Origin: Leclercia adecarboxylata
GTDB lineage: Bacteria; Pseudomonadota; Gammaproteobacteria; Enterobacterales; Enterobacteriaceae
NCBI RefSeq assembly: GCF_006874705.1
Contig: NZ_CP035382.1
Location: forward strand, 3,162,001-3,226,000
Direction of reading: 5' to 3'
DNA length: 64,000 nucleotides
Part shown: in pieces, positions 30,716 to 41,796 of the stretch
Position numbering within the stretch: the first letter of the stretch is position 1
How the letters are laid out: each line of letters begins with the position of its first letter
The notes under the pieces: model-generated
What the model saw: the letters and a program-made list of their open reading frames with translations, nothing else
The model's database searches: none
What the model was told of the DNA's origin: nothing
Translations under genes and position numbers: made by a program

Positions 30716-32317
30716 ATGTTAGATATAGTCGAACTGTCGCGCTTACAGTTTGCCTTGACTGCGATGTACCACTTCCTGTTTGTGCCACTAACGCTCGGTA
30801 TGGCGTTCCTGCTGGCCATTATGGAGACGGTCTACGTCCTTTCCGGCAAACAGATTTATAAAGATATGACCAAGTTCTGGGGCAAGTTGTTTGGTATCAA
30901 CTTTGCGCTGGGCGTGGCCACCGGTCTGACCATGGAGTTCCAGTTCGGGACTAACTGGTCTTACTACTCGCACTATGTCGGGGATATTTTCGGTGCGCCG
31001 CTGGCCATTGAAGGTCTGATGGCCTTCTTCCTCGAATCCACCTTTGTAGGTCTGTTCTTCTTCGGTTGGGACCGTCTGGGCAAAGTCCAGCATATGGCGG
31101 TCACCTGGCTGGTGGCGTTAGGCTCTAACCTGTCCGCGCTGTGGATCCTGGTAGCCAACGGCTGGATGCAGAACCCTATCGCATCTGATTTCAACTTCGA
31201 AACCATGCGTATGGAGATGGTCAGCTTCTCCGAGCTGGTGCTGAACCCGGTTGCCCAGGTGAAATTTGTTCACACCGTGGCTTCCGGCTATGTCTGCGGC
31301 GCGATGTTCGTGCTGGGCATCAGCTCCTACTACATGCTGCGTGGTCGTGACTTCGCTTTTGCCAAGCGCTCCTTCGCCATCGCGGCGAGCTTCGGTATGG
31401 CGGCTATCCTCTCCGTTATCGTGCTGGGTGATGAATCCGGTTACGAGATGGGCGACGTGCAAAAAACCAAACTGGCGGCGATCGAAGCAGAGTGGGAAAC
31501 CCAACCGGCTCCGGCAGCTTTCACCCTGTTTGGTATTCCCGATCAGGATGCACAGGAAAACCACTTTGCTATTCAGATCCCTTACGCGCTGGGCATCATT
31601 GCCACCCGCTCTGTGGATACGCCGGTTATCGGCCTGAAAGATCTGCTGGTGCAGCATGAAGAGCGTATCCGTAACGGGATGAAAGCTTACTCCCTGCTGG
31701 AGCAGCTGCGTTCCGGCTCTACCGATCAGTCCGTTCGCGATCAGTTCAACAACGTGAAGAAAGACCTCGGTTACGGCCTGCTGCTGAAACGCTATACCCC
31801 GAACGTCTCTGACGCGACGGAAGAGCAGATTCAGATGGCAACCAAAGACTCGATTCCACGCGTTGCGCCGCTGTACTTCGCGTTCCGTATCATGGTGGGC
31901 TGCGGCATCATCATGCTGTTGATCATTGCTGCCTCCTTCTGGTCGGTGATTCGTAACCGTATCGGTCAGCGTAAATGGCTGCTGCGTTCTGCGCTGTACG
32001 GCATGCCACTGCCATGGATCGCCATCGAATCCGGCTGGTTTGTTGCGGAATACGGCCGTCAGCCGTGGGCTATCGGTGAGGTGCTGCCAACCGCGGTAGC
32101 GAACTCATCCCTGACCGCCGGGGATCTGATTTTCTCCATGCTGCTGATTTGTGGTCTGTATACCCTGTTCCTGGTGGCTGAACTGTTCCTGATGTTCAAG
32201 TTTGCGCGCCTTGGCCCAAGCAGCCTGAAAACCGGTCGCTACCACTATGAGCAGTCAACCGTTGCTTCTCAGTCCCACTACGAGCAGTCCACCGTGACTA
32301 CTCAGCCGGCACGGTAA
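30716..32317 (+). CDS. cydA: Cytochrome bd-I ubiquinol oxidase subunit I
   Basis: 533 residues; E. coli has 522. Nine membrane helices, heme b595 ligand His in AMYHFLF (~19), heme b558 ligands His186 (FVHTVASG) and Met (~393), and the Q-loop (~240-320) are in place. The extra 11 residues are a tandem duplication at the C-terminus: [11 protein letters not shown] (510-520) followed by [11 protein letters not shown] (521-531). Of the two tandem ATG codons the second is chosen (MLDIVEL). First gene of cydABX-ybgE. Confidence 0.96.
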   Translation: MLDIVELSRLQFALTAMYHFLFVPLTLGMAFLLAIMETVYVLSGKQIYKDMTKFWGKLFGINFALGVATGLTMEFQFGTNWSYYSHYVGDIFGAPLAIEGLMAFFLESTFVGLFFFGWDRLGKVQHMAVTWLVALGSNLSALWILVANGWMQNPIASDFNFETMRMEMVSFSELVLNPVAQVKFVHTVASGYVCGAMFVLGISSYYMLRGRDFAFAKRSFAIAASFGMAAILSVIVLGDESGYEMGDVQKTKLAAIEAEWETQPAPAAFTLFGIPDQDAQENHFAIQIPYALGIIATRSVDTPVIGLKDLLVQHEERIRNGMKAYSLLEQLRSGSTDQSVRDQFNNVKKDLGYGLLLKRYTPNVSDATEEQIQMATKDSIPRVAPLYFAFRIMVGCGIIMLLIIAASFWSVIRNRIGQRKWLLRSALYGMPLPWIAIESGWFVAEYGRQPWAIGEVLPTAVANSSLTAGDLIFSMLLICGLYTLFLVAELFLMFKFARLGPSSLKTGRYHYEQSTVASQSHYEQSTVTTQPAR

Positions 32318-32332
32318 GACAGGAGTCGTCAA

Positions 32333-33472
32333 ATGATCGATTATGAAGTATTACGTTTTATCTGGTGGCTGCTGGTCGGGATCTTACTGATTGGTTTTGC
32401 GGTCACTGACGGTTTCGACATGGGGGTGGGTATGCTCACCCGCTTCCTCGGTCGTAATGATACCGAGCGTCGAATTATGATTAACTCCATCGCCCCGCAC
32501 TGGGACGGTAACCAGGTGTGGCTGATCACCGCAGGCGGCGCGCTGTTCGCTGCCTGGCCGATGGTCTACGCGGCTGCGTTCTCCGGCTTCTATGTGGCGA
32601 TGATCCTGGTGCTGGCATCGTTGTTCTTCCGTCCGGTCGGTTTTGACTACCGCTCGAAGATTGAAGACACCCGCTGGCGCAACATGTGGGACTGGGGCAT
32701 CTTCATCGGTAGTTTCGTGCCGCCGCTGGTGATCGGCGTGGCGTTCGGCAACCTGCTACAGGGCGTGCCGTTCCACCTCGATGAATACATGCGCCTGTAC
32801 TACACCGGTAACTTCTTCCAGCTGCTGAACCCGTTCGGTCTGCTGGCGGGTGTGGTCAGCGTGGCGATGATCCTCACCCAGGGTGCAACTTACCTGCAGA
32901 TGCGTACCGTGGGTGAACTGCACCTGCGTTCCCGCGCCGTCTCGCAGATTGCGGCCCTGGTGACCCTGGTCGGCTTCGCGCTGGCAGGCGTGTGGGTGAT
33001 GTTCGGTATCGACGGTTATGTGGTGACGTCCGCGATTAACCATACCGCGCCGTCTAACCCGCTGACCAAAGAAGTCGCCCGTCAGGCAGGCGCCTGGCTG
33101 GTGAACTTCAATAATACGCCGGTTCTGTGGGCTATCCCGGCCCTGGGCGTGGTGCTGCCGCTGCTGACCCTGCTGACTTCCCGCATGGAAAAGGGCGCAT
33201 GGGCATTCGTCTTCTCTTCACTGACGCTGGCGTGCATCATTCTGACGGCCGGTATCGCGATGTTCCCATTCGTGATGCCATCCAGCACCATGATGAATGC
33301 TAGCCTGACGATGTGGGATGCCACTTCCAGTCAGATGACCCTGAACCTGATGACGTTTGTGGCTGCCGTGTTCGTACCGCTCATTCTGGCTTACACCACC
33401 TGGTGTTACTGGAAAATGTACGGTCGTATCACGAAAGAACATATCGAAAGCAATACTCACTCTATGTATTAA
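32333..33472 (+). CDS. cydB: Cytochrome bd-I ubiquinol oxidase subunit II
   Basis: 379 residues, full length with about eight to nine hydrophobic helices. Conserved DGFDMGVGML and the GNQVWLITAGGALFAAWP segment are typical of CydB. Supports heme assembly of CydA and, with it, reduces O2 without proton pumping. Starts 15 bases after cydA. Confidence 0.96.
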   Translation: MIDYEVLRFIWWLLVGILLIGFAVTDGFDMGVGMLTRFLGRNDTERRIMINSIAPHWDGNQVWLITAGGALFAAWPMVYAAAFSGFYVAMILVLASLFFRPVGFDYRSKIEDTRWRNMWDWGIFIGSFVPPLVIGVAFGNLLQGVPFHLDEYMRLYYTGNFFQLLNPFGLLAGVVSVAMILTQGATYLQMRTVGELHLRSRAVSQIAALVTLVGFALAGVWVMFGIDGYVVTSAINHTAPSNPLTKEVARQAGAWLVNFNNTPVLWAIPALGVVLPLLTLLTSRMEKGAWAFVFSSLTLACIILTAGIAMFPFVMPSSTMMNASLTMWDATSSQMTLNLMTFVAAVFVPLILAYTTWCYWKMYGRITKEHIESNTHSMY

Positions 33473-33486
33473 GGAAGGAGCTGAAT

Positions 33487-33600
33487 ATGTGGTATTTCGC
33501 ATGGATTTTAGGAACGCTTCTTGCCTGTGCATTTGGTGTGATTACCGCCCTGGCGCTTGAGCACGTTGAAGCGTCCAAAGCCGGTGAAGAAAAACACTGA
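33487..33600 (+). CDS. cydX: CydX, small subunit of cytochrome bd-I
   Basis: 37 residues, MWYFAWILGTLLACAFGVIT then a polar tail ending EEKH, nearly the same as E. coli CydX (YbgT). Single membrane helix needed for oxidase stability and activity. AAGGAG lies at the right distance; the TGA overlaps the ybgE ATG. Confidence 0.94.
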   Translation: MWYFAWILGTLLACAFGVITALALEHVEASKAGEEKH

Positions 33601-33884
33601 TGATCGCGTATCTCTACGGGATCATGGACAAGCGCCCGCTCCGGGCGCTTTCCTTAGTGATGGCCTTGCTGCTGGCAGGTTGTATCTTCTGGGACCCGTC
33701 GCGCTTTGCGGCGAAGACCAGCGAGCTTGAAATCTGGCACGGTTTTCTCATCATGTGGGCGGTGTGCGCCGGGGTGATCCACGGCGTCGGCTTTCGGCCG
33801 AAAGCCGTACACTGGCAGGGCATCTTCTGCCCGCTGATCGCTGATGTGGTCCTTCTTGTCGGCCTGATTTTCTTTTTCAACTGA
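33600..33884 (+). CDS. ybgE: Cyd operon protein YbgE
   Basis: 94 residues, three hydrophobic helices (~18-30, ~48-64, ~76-93). Conserved companion of cydABX; precise role not established. TGATG overlap with cydX. Confidence 0.9.
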   Translation: MIAYLYGIMDKRPLRALSLVMALLLAGCIFWDPSRFAAKTSELEIWHGFLIMWAVCAGVIHGVGFRPKAVHWQGIFCPLIADVVLLVGLIFFFN

Positions 33885-34032
33885 ATAAGAACTATCCGTT
33901 AATATTATGGGCTTACCCTGGCCCATAAATATTTACTCTCCGTTTACTTTCCCCCATTCCAAACCACCATTCCCGCGCGTATAGTAGCGAAGTTTAAAAG
34001 CTCTAACTCTTTTTGTATTACCGGGATGTAAA

Positions 34033-35126
<1,094 letters not shown>

Positions 35127-35129
35127 ACC

Positions 35130-35558
35130 ATGGCCAGACAGCGTGGACGGGGTCGTCGCGAACTGAAGTCCGAAATCAACATTGTACCGCTGCTGGACGT
35201 GCTGCTGGTGCTGCTGCTGATCTTTATGGCCACAGCACCCATCATTACCCAGAGCGTGGAGGTTGATCTGCCGGATGCGACAGAATCTCAGGCTGTAAGC
35301 ACCAATGACGATCCACCGGTCATCATTGAGGTATCCGGAGTGGGGCAGTACAGCGTGGTGGTTGAAAAAGATCGTCTTGATCAACTGCCGCCGGAGCAGG
35401 TCATTGCCGAAGCGCAACGACGTCTGCAGTCAAATCCGAAAACGGTCTTCTTAATCGGTGGTGCGAAAGACGTGCCTTACGATGAAATAATAAAGGCGCT
35501 GAACCTGTTGCATAGCGCGGGCGTTAAGTCAGTCGGCTTGATGACGCAGCCTATTTGA
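35130..35558 (+). CDS. tolR: Tol-Pal system protein TolR
   Basis: 142 residues, ExbD/TolR family: short cytoplasmic N-terminus, one membrane helix with the proton-binding Asp in VPLLDVLLVLLLIF (~23), and a periplasmic domain. Works with TolQ to energise TolA. Three bases after tolQ. Confidence 0.97.
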   Translation: MARQRGRGRRELKSEINIVPLLDVLLVLLLIFMATAPIITQSVEVDLPDATESQAVSTNDDPPVIIEVSGVGQYSVVVEKDRLDQLPPEQVIAEAQRRLQSNPKTVFLIGGAKDVPYDEIIKALNLLHSAGVKSVGLMTQPI

Positions 35559-35595
35559 TCATCTGCGTACACAACAGAGTTTTTGGGAACCCATA

Positions 35596-36948
35596 GTGTC
35601 AAAGGCAACCGAACAAAACGATAAGCTTAAACGGGCGATAATTATTTCGGCGGTGCTGCATGTCATTCTTTTTGCAGCACTGATCTGGAGTTCGTTCGAT
35701 GAGCATCTCGATACCGCTGCCGGCGGTGGGGGAGGTTCATCCATCGATGCCGTAATGGTCGATCCCGGCGCGGTAGTACAGAACTATAATCGTCAGCAAC
35801 AGCAGCAGGCGAGTGCAAAACGTGCTGAAGAGCAACGCGAAAAGCAGGCGCAACAGCAGGCGGAAGAGCTGCGTGAAAAGCAGGCCGCCGAGCAGGAACG
35901 TCTGAAGCAGCTTGAGAAAGAACGTTTGCAGGCGCAGGAAGCGGCGAAAGAGCAGGCGGAGCAGCAGAAACAGGCTGAAGCCGCAGCGAAGCAAGCGCAG
36001 GAAAAACAGAAGCAGGCGGAAGAGGCAGCAGCCAAAGCCGCAGCGGATGCCAAAGCGCAGGCCGAGGCTCAGGCGAAACAGGCAGCTGAGGCGGCAAAAC
36101 AAGCCGCGGATGCTGCTGCATTAGCCGCGAAAAAAGCCGCTGCCGATGCGCAAAAACAGGCTGAAGCCGAAGCAGCCAAAGCGGCTGCGGATGCGAAGAA
36201 GAAAGTAGAAGCTGAAGCCGCGAAGAAAGCCGCTGCCGAGGCCCAGAAAAAAGCGGAAGCTGAAGCTGCCAAACAAGCAGCCCAGGAAGCCGAGAAGAAA
36301 GCGGCCGCCGAAGCTGCTAAGAAAGCCGCTGCCGCTGAAAAGGCCGCTGCGGAAAAAGCTGCTGCGGCAGAAAAAGCGGCTGCTGAGAAGAAAGCCGCTG
36401 CGGCAGAAAAAGCCGCCGCCGATAAAAAAGCCGCCGCCGATAAAAAAGCCGCTGCCGAAAAAGCGGCTGCAGATAAGAAAGCTGCTGCTGACAAAGCTGC
36501 CGCCGCGAAAGCCGCAGCAGCGAAAAAAGCCGCTGCGGAAAAAGCAGCCGCATCGGACGTTGACGACCTGTTCGGCGATTTGAGCTCAGGTAAGAATGCG
36601 CCGAAAGGTAGCAACAGCGGTAGCGCAGGTGGTGCATCTCCTGCTAAAGGAAATAAGCCAGGGCAAGGCGGTGCTTCTCAAGCCGAGATTGCATCTTATA
36701 TTGCGCAGGTACAGGCCGCTATTCGTGGGCATCTGTACGACTGGGATAGCTTCAGCGGGAAAACCTGTACGCTTCGGGTTAACCTTAGCGCGGACGGGAC
36801 GATTCTTAGCGTGAAAAAAGAGGGTGGCGACGAGGCATTCTGTCAGCAAATGTTGTCTGCGACCAGCAGGATGACCAAGTTCCCGAAACCGCCTTCGCAA
36901 GCGGTATATGAAACGTTCAAAAATGCACCACTGGACTTCAAACCTTAA
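35596..36948 (+). CDS. tolA: Tol-Pal system protein TolA
   Basis: 450 residues against 421 in E. coli. N-terminal membrane helix (~14-34) with SxxxH (SAVLH), a long Lys/Ala/Glu-rich helical domain II (~65-315) and the globular C-terminal domain III (~350-450) which contacts TolB, Pal and colicins. The extra length is in domain II, in repeated AAAEKAAA/DKKAAA units around bases 36340-36550. GTG start. Confidence 0.96.
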   Translation: MSKATEQNDKLKRAIIISAVLHVILFAALIWSSFDEHLDTAAGGGGGSSIDAVMVDPGAVVQNYNRQQQQQASAKRAEEQREKQAQQQAEELREKQAAEQERLKQLEKERLQAQEAAKEQAEQQKQAEAAAKQAQEKQKQAEEAAAKAAADAKAQAEAQAKQAAEAAKQAADAAALAAKKAAADAQKQAEAEAAKAAADAKKKVEAEAAKKAAAEAQKKAEAEAAKQAAQEAEKKAAAEAAKKAAAAEKAAAEKAAAAEKAAAEKKAAAAEKAAADKKAAADKKAAAEKAAADKKAAADKAAAAKAAAAKKAAAEKAAASDVDDLFGDLSSGKNAPKGSNSGSAGGASPAKGNKPGQGGASQAEIASYIAQVQAAIRGHLYDWDSFSGKTCTLRVNLSADGTILSVKKEGGDEAFCQQMLSATSRMTKFPKPPSQAVYETFKNAPLDFKP

Positions 36949-37082
36949 GTTTTATTTTTCCTGTGCAAACGGGGGAAAACAGGCCAGGTTTAGTCTTAGC
37001 GTTCTGGTAGTTTTGTTTATTTGGGTTTGTTAACATTCTGCTAAATTATCGCGGGTAAGGTTACCCGGATATGGGAGATATG

Positions 37083-38375
37083 ATGAAGCAGGCATTACGT
37101 GTTGCAATGAGTTTCTTAGTGCTGTGGGCAGCGGTGCTGCACGCAGAAGTGCGTATCGAGATCACCCAGGGGGTGGACTCGGCACGTCCGATTGGTGTGG
37201 TTCCATTCCAGTGGAAGGGGCCAGGCGCTGCGCCGGAAGATGTGGGCGGCATTGTTGCCGCTGACCTGCGCAACAGCGGTAAATTCAACCCGTTAGACCG
37301 TTCCCGTCTGCCACAGCAGCCAGGCACTGCTGCTGAGCTGCAGCCGGCGGCATGGTCCGCGCTGGGTATTGATGCGGTAGTCGTGGGTCAGGTTACCCCT
37401 AACCCGGACGGCGGTTATACCGTTGCTTACCAGCTGGTAGACACCGGTGGCGCGCCGGGTACCGTGCTGGCACAGAACACCTATAAAGTGAACAAGCAGT
37501 GGCTGCGTTATGCAGGCCATACGGCGAGTGATGAAGTGTTTGAGAAGCTGACCAGCATCAAAGGCGCATTCCGCACTCGTATTGCTTATGTCGTGCAGAC
37601 CAACGGCGGCCAGTTCCCGTATGAACTGCGTGTCTCTGACTACGACGGTTACAACCAGTTCACAGTTCACCGTTCACCGCAGCCGCTGATGTCACCGGCC
37701 TGGTCACCGGACGGTTCTAAGCTGGCGTACGTGACCTTCGAAAGCGGTCGCTCAGCGCTGGTTATCCAGACCCTGTCTAACGGCGCGGTGCGTCAGGTTG
37801 CCTCTTTCCCACGTCACAACGGGGCACCGGCATTCTCTCCGGACGGTTCTAAACTGGCGTTTGCCCTCTCTAAAACCGGTAGCCTGAACCTGTACGTGAT
37901 GGACATTGGCTCCGGCCAGATCCGTCAGGTCACCGACGGTCGTAGCAACAACACCGAACCAACCTGGTTCCCGGACAGCCAGAACCTGGCCTTTACCTCT
38001 GACCAGGCGGGTCGTCCACAGGTGTATAAAGTCAATGTTAACGGCGGTGCACCACAGCGTATCACCTGGGAAGGTTCACAGAACCAGGACGCAGACGTGA
38101 GCGCTGACGGTAAGTTTATGGTAATGGTTAGCTCGGCCGGTGGTCAGCAGCACATTGCCAAACAAGATCTGGGCGGGGGTGGCGTACAAGTTCTGTCGTC
38201 AACTTTCCTGGATGAAACGCCAAGTCTGGCACCTAACGGCACTATGGTTATCTACAGCTCTTCTCAGGGGATGGGATCCGTGCTGAATCTGGTTTCTACC
38301 GATGGGCGTTTCAAAGCGCGTATTCCGGCAACTGATGGACAGGTAAAATCACCTGCCTGGTCGCCGTACCTGTAA
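37083..38375 (+). CDS. tolB: Tol-Pal system protein TolB
   Basis: 430 residues, periplasmic. Signal peptide of ~21 residues ending VLHA|EVRI; N-terminal domain, then a six-bladed beta-propeller with repeats of the SPDGSKLA(Y/F) type. Binds Pal and TolA. Start MKQALRV equals E. coli; in-frame ATGs at 37071 and 37080 are less likely. Confidence 0.96.
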   Translation: MKQALRVAMSFLVLWAAVLHAEVRIEITQGVDSARPIGVVPFQWKGPGAAPEDVGGIVAADLRNSGKFNPLDRSRLPQQPGTAAELQPAAWSALGIDAVVVGQVTPNPDGGYTVAYQLVDTGGAPGTVLAQNTYKVNKQWLRYAGHTASDEVFEKLTSIKGAFRTRIAYVVQTNGGQFPYELRVSDYDGYNQFTVHRSPQPLMSPAWSPDGSKLAYVTFESGRSALVIQTLSNGAVRQVASFPRHNGAPAFSPDGSKLAFALSKTGSLNLYVMDIGSGQIRQVTDGRSNNTEPTWFPDSQNLAFTSDQAGRPQVYKVNVNGGAPQRITWEGSQNQDADVSADGKFMVMVSSAGGQQHIAKQDLGGGGVQVLSSTFLDETPSLAPNGTMVIYSSSQGMGSVLNLVSTDGRFKARIPATDGQVKSPAWSPYL

Positions 38376-38385
38376 TAATAATTAA

Positions 38386-38931
<546 letters not shown>

Positions 38932-38940
38932 GAGAATTGC

Positions 38941-39735
38941 ATGAGCAGTAACTTCAGACATCATCTGTTGAGTCTGTCGTTACTGGTTGGTATAGCGGCC
39001 CCCTGGGCCGCTTTTGCTCAGGCACCAATCAGTAGTGTCGGCTCAGGCTCGGTAGAAGACCGGGTCACCCAACTCGAGCGTATTTCTAATGCTCACAGCC
39101 AGCTTTTAACCCAACTTCAGCAGCAGCTCTCTGACAACCAAACCGATATTGATTCACTGCGCGGACAGATCCAGGAAAGCCAGTATCAGCTCAATCAGGT
39201 TGTGGAGCGTCAGAAGCAGATCCTGCTGCAGATGGATAGCCTGAATAATGGCGGCGCAGCAGCGCAACCAGCCGCAGGCGATCAAAGTGGCGCAGCTGGT
39301 GCGACGGCAACGCCTCAGGCTGATGCATCAGCCTCCACAGGCGCGCCTGTACAGAGCGGTGACGCGAATACTGACTACAACGCGGCGATTGCCCTGGTGC
39401 AGGATAACTCGCGCCAGGACGAAGCTATGGCGGCGTTTCAGAACTTCGTGAAGAAATACCCTGATTCAACCTATCAGCCCAATGCGAACTATTGGCTGGG
39501 ACAGCTGAATTACAACAAGGGTAAAAAAGACGACGCGGCGTTCTATTTTGCCTCCGTGGTAAAAAATTACCCGAAATCACCAAAAGCCCCAGACGCGATG
39601 TACAAAGTCGGGGTGATCATGCAGGACAGAGGCGACACCGCGAAAGCGAAGGCCGTCTTCCAGCAGGTGGTCACTAAGTTCCCGGGCACCGAAGGTGCAA
39701 AACAAGCGCAAAAACGTCTTGCTGCGATGGGATGA
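38941..39735 (+). CDS. cpoB: Cell division coordinator CpoB
   Basis: 264 residues, periplasmic (formerly YbgF). Signal peptide to about AFA|QAP (26), a coiled-coil trimerisation segment (~38-100, rich in Gln and Leu), a Ala/Gly/Gln linker and TPR repeats at the C-terminus (NYWLGQLNYNKGKKDDAAFYF). Coordinates PBP1B and Tol at division. Nine bases after pal; a weak hairpin GACCAGAAA/TTTCTGGTC follows at 39745-39770. Confidence 0.96.
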   Translation: MSSNFRHHLLSLSLLVGIAAPWAAFAQAPISSVGSGSVEDRVTQLERISNAHSQLLTQLQQQLSDNQTDIDSLRGQIQESQYQLNQVVERQKQILLQMDSLNNGGAAAQPAAGDQSGAAGATATPQADASASTGAPVQSGDANTDYNAAIALVQDNSRQDEAMAAFQNFVKKYPDSTYQPNANYWLGQLNYNKGKKDDAAFYFASVVKNYPKSPKAPDAMYKVGVIMQDRGDTAKAKAVFQQVVTKFPGTEGAKQAQKRLAAMG

Positions 39736-39818
39736 TTGCCGGTTGACCAGAAATCGCGTTTTTTCTGGTCTTGCCGCATACTTCCTAAGCAGTTAAGTGA
39801 TATTCATCAAAATATTAG

Positions 39819-39846
39819 TTGCGCAGAATTCTGAAATCAGTAATAT
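39819..39846 (+). promoter_or_regulatory. Predicted promoter of the tRNA cluster
   Basis: TTGCGC, 16-base spacer, TAATAT, followed by a GC-rich discriminator (GCCGCCG), as is usual for stringently controlled stable RNA promoters. Confidence 0.65.
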
Positions 39847-39897
39847 ATGCCGCCGTTGCCAAGGGATATCAAACAGCCCAAAAGCAGCCAAAATAGT

Positions 39898-39973
39898 GGG
39901 TCGTTAGCTCAGTTGGTAGAGCAGTTGACTTTTAATCAATTGGTCGCAGGTTCGAATCCTGCACGACCCACCA
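39898..39973 (+). tRNA. lysT: tRNA-Lys (UUU)
   Basis: 76 nt with encoded CCA; anticodon TTT in GACTTTTAATC, D-loop AGCTCAGTTGGTAGAGC and T-loop GGTTCGAATCC. First of four identical copies. Confidence 0.98.
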
Positions 39974-39999
39974 CTAAAGCAGTTCCGGTAGTACAGAGT

Positions 40000-40075
40000 G
40001 GGTGATTAGCTCAGTTGGTAGAGCATCTCCTTTACACGGAGGGGGTCGGCGGTTCGAGCCCGTCATCACCCACCA
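40000..40075 (+). tRNA. valT: tRNA-Val (UAC)
   Basis: 76 nt with encoded CCA; anticodon TAC in CCTTTACACGG. Acceptor stem GGGTGAT/ATCACCC. Only one Val copy here; E. coli K-12 has two in this cluster. Confidence 0.98.
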
Positions 40076-40078
40076 CTC

Positions 40079-40154
40079 GGGTCGTTAGCTCAGTTGGTAG
40101 AGCAGTTGACTTTTAATCAATTGGTCGCAGGTTCGAATCCTGCACGACCCACCA
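40079..40154 (+). tRNA. lysW: tRNA-Lys (UUU)
   Basis: Identical to the copy at 39898; only three bases after tRNA-Val. Confidence 0.98.
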
Positions 40155-40199
40155 ATTTTATATTGGTTACCGAGTAAAAATTTCAGGCGACACCCGAAT

Positions 40200-40275
40200 G
40201 GGTCGTTAGCTCAGTTGGTAGAGCAGTTGACTTTTAATCAATTGGTCGCAGGTTCGAATCCTGCACGACCCACCA
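40200..40275 (+). tRNA. tRNA-Lys (UUU)
   Basis: Third identical copy, including CCA. Separated from its neighbours by short AT-rich spacers. Confidence 0.98.
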
Positions 40276-40306
40276 GCCTGAATAGAATAAGAAATTATCC
40301 CGCAAG

Positions 40307-40382
40307 GGGTCGTTAGCTCAGTTGGTAGAGCAGTTGACTTTTAATCAATTGGTCGCAGGTTCGAATCCTGCACGACCCACCA
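40307..40382 (+). tRNA. tRNA-Lys (UUU)
   Basis: Fourth identical copy; last complete tRNA of the cluster. Confidence 0.98.
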
Positions 40383-40463
40383 ATTTAATATCGTGTTCAG
40401 ATGTTAAACGTAAAGGATAACGTTGCGTCAGCAACGGCCCGTAGGGCGAGGCGAAGCCGAGTC

Positions 40464-40481
40464 ATCCTGCACGACCCACCA
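40464..40481 (+). pseudogene. 3' remnant of a tRNA-Lys gene
   Basis: ATCCTGCACGACCCACCA, the exact last 18 bases of tRNA-Lys with CCA, without the rest of the gene. Before it are hairpins CGTTGC-GTCA-GCAACG (40421-40436) and GCCC-GTA-GGGC. Looks like the trace of a deleted or replaced tRNA copy. Confidence 0.75.
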
Positions 40482-40485
40482 ATGT

Positions 40486-40512
40486 AAAAAGGCGCCCTAA
40501 AGGCGCCTTTTT
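40486..40512 (+). terminator. Terminator of the tRNA cluster
   Basis: GGCGCC-CTAAA-GGCGCC flanked by A run and T run, directly after the tRNA remnant. Confidence 0.85.
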
Positions 40513-40555
40513 GCTATCTGTTATTCCAGAATCAAAAATGCCAGGGTTTACGTAG

Positions 40556-40581
40556 GTCGGGTAAGCGAAGCGCCACCCGAC
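40556..40581. repeat. REP-like palindrome upstream of nadA
   Basis: GTCGGGTAAGCGAAGCGCCACCCGAC, same family as the other REP-like units in this window. Confidence 0.75.
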
Positions 40582-40633
40582 AAATGCTGCCCGCACGCTT
40601 TTGGTGTGACTTTCCCTCTCAAATTCGCTATCT

Positions 40634-40651
40634 TGTTTAGTATATAAAACA
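40634..40651 (+). promoter_or_regulatory. NadR operator upstream of nadA
   Basis: TGTTTA-GTATAT-AAAACA, one base from the NadR box TGTTTA-N6-TAAACA, 73 bases before nadA. NadR represses nadA-pnuC when NAD is sufficient. Confidence 0.8.
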
Positions 40652-40723
40652 CAATTGCCATTACTTTGGTTTCCACCAAAAAATAACGGCAAACTTGTTA
40701 AGCCAGTAAAACGAGAAGCTAAA

Positions 40724-41767
40724 ATGAGTGTGATGTTTGATCCTGAAGCCGCGATCTATCCCTTCCCGCCGAAGCCGGTCCCGCTGAGTGTGGACGAAAA
40801 GCAGTTTTACCGCGAAAAGATTAAGCGCTTGCTCAAAGAGCGCGATGCGGTGATGGTGGCGCACTACTACACTGACCCGGAAATTCAGCAGCTGGCAGAA
40901 GAGACCGGCGGCTGCATATCGGACTCGCTGGAGATGGCGCGCTTCGGAGCAAAACATCCCGCTTCAACGTTGCTGGTGGCCGGGGTGCGTTTTATGGGCG
41001 AGACGGCAAAAATCCTTAGCCCGGAAAAAACCATCCTGATGCCGACCCTCAATGCAGAGTGCTCGCTGGATTTAGGCTGCCCGATCGACGAATTCACCGC
41101 TTTTTGCGATGCCCATCCTGACAGAACGGTGGTGGTTTATGCCAACACCTCTGCCGCGGTCAAAGCGCGTGCCGACTGGGTGGTAACGTCCAGCATCGCC
41201 GTCGAACTGATTGAGCATCTCGACAGTCTCGGCGAGAAAATTATCTGGGCGCCGGACAAACATCTGGGTAACTACGTCCAGAAACAGACCGGGGCAGATA
41301 TTCTGTGCTGGCAGGGCGCCTGTATCGTTCATGACGAGTTTAAAACCCAGGCGCTGGAGCGCATGAAAGGCCTCTATCCGGAAGCCGCTGTGCTGGTCCA
41401 CCCGGAGTCACCCCAGGCGATCGTTAACATGGCGGATGCCGTCGGTTCCACCAGCCAGCTGATCAATGCCGCGAAAACGCTGCCGCATCGCCAGCTTATC
41501 GTCGCCACCGATCGCGGCATCTTCTACAAAATGCAGCAGGCGGTGCCGGAGAAAGAGCTGCTGGAAGCGCCGACCGCAGGCGAGGGGGCAACCTGCCGCA
41601 GCTGCGCGCACTGTCCGTGGATGGCGATGAACGGACTAAAGGCGATTGCAGACGGGCTGGAGTCGGGCGGCGCGGCGCATGAGATCCATGTGGATGCGGC
41701 GCTGCGTGAAGGGGCGTTAATTCCGCTTAACCGGATGCTGGATTTTGCGGCTACACTACGTCCTTAA
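40724..41767 (+). CDS. nadA: Quinolinate synthase
   Basis: Condenses iminoaspartate with dihydroxyacetone phosphate in NAD synthesis. 347 residues. The [4Fe-4S] ligands are the Cys residues in NAECSLDLG (~113), [12 protein letters not shown] (~200) and [10 protein letters not shown] (~291-297). The start [15 protein letters not shown] agrees with E. coli; 23 upstream in-frame codons would overlap the operator region and are rejected. Followed by pnuC after 29 bases. Confidence 0.96.
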   Translation: MSVMFDPEAAIYPFPPKPVPLSVDEKQFYREKIKRLLKERDAVMVAHYYTDPEIQQLAEETGGCISDSLEMARFGAKHPASTLLVAGVRFMGETAKILSPEKTILMPTLNAECSLDLGCPIDEFTAFCDAHPDRTVVVYANTSAAVKARADWVVTSSIAVELIEHLDSLGEKIIWAPDKHLGNYVQKQTGADILCWQGACIVHDEFKTQALERMKGLYPEAAVLVHPESPQAIVNMADAVGSTSQLINAAKTLPHRQLIVATDRGIFYKMQQAVPEKELLEAPTAGEGATCRSCAHCPWMAMNGLKAIADGLESGGAAHEIHVDAALREGALIPLNRMLDFAATLRP

Positions 41768-41796
41768 GCTACGTAACGTAACGCTGAGGGAAAAAG

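Noticed and set aside
39898..40481. Regularly spaced repeats that might look like a CRISPR array
   Set aside because: The repeats are complete tRNA-Lys genes with normal cloverleaf elements and CCA; spacers are irregular.
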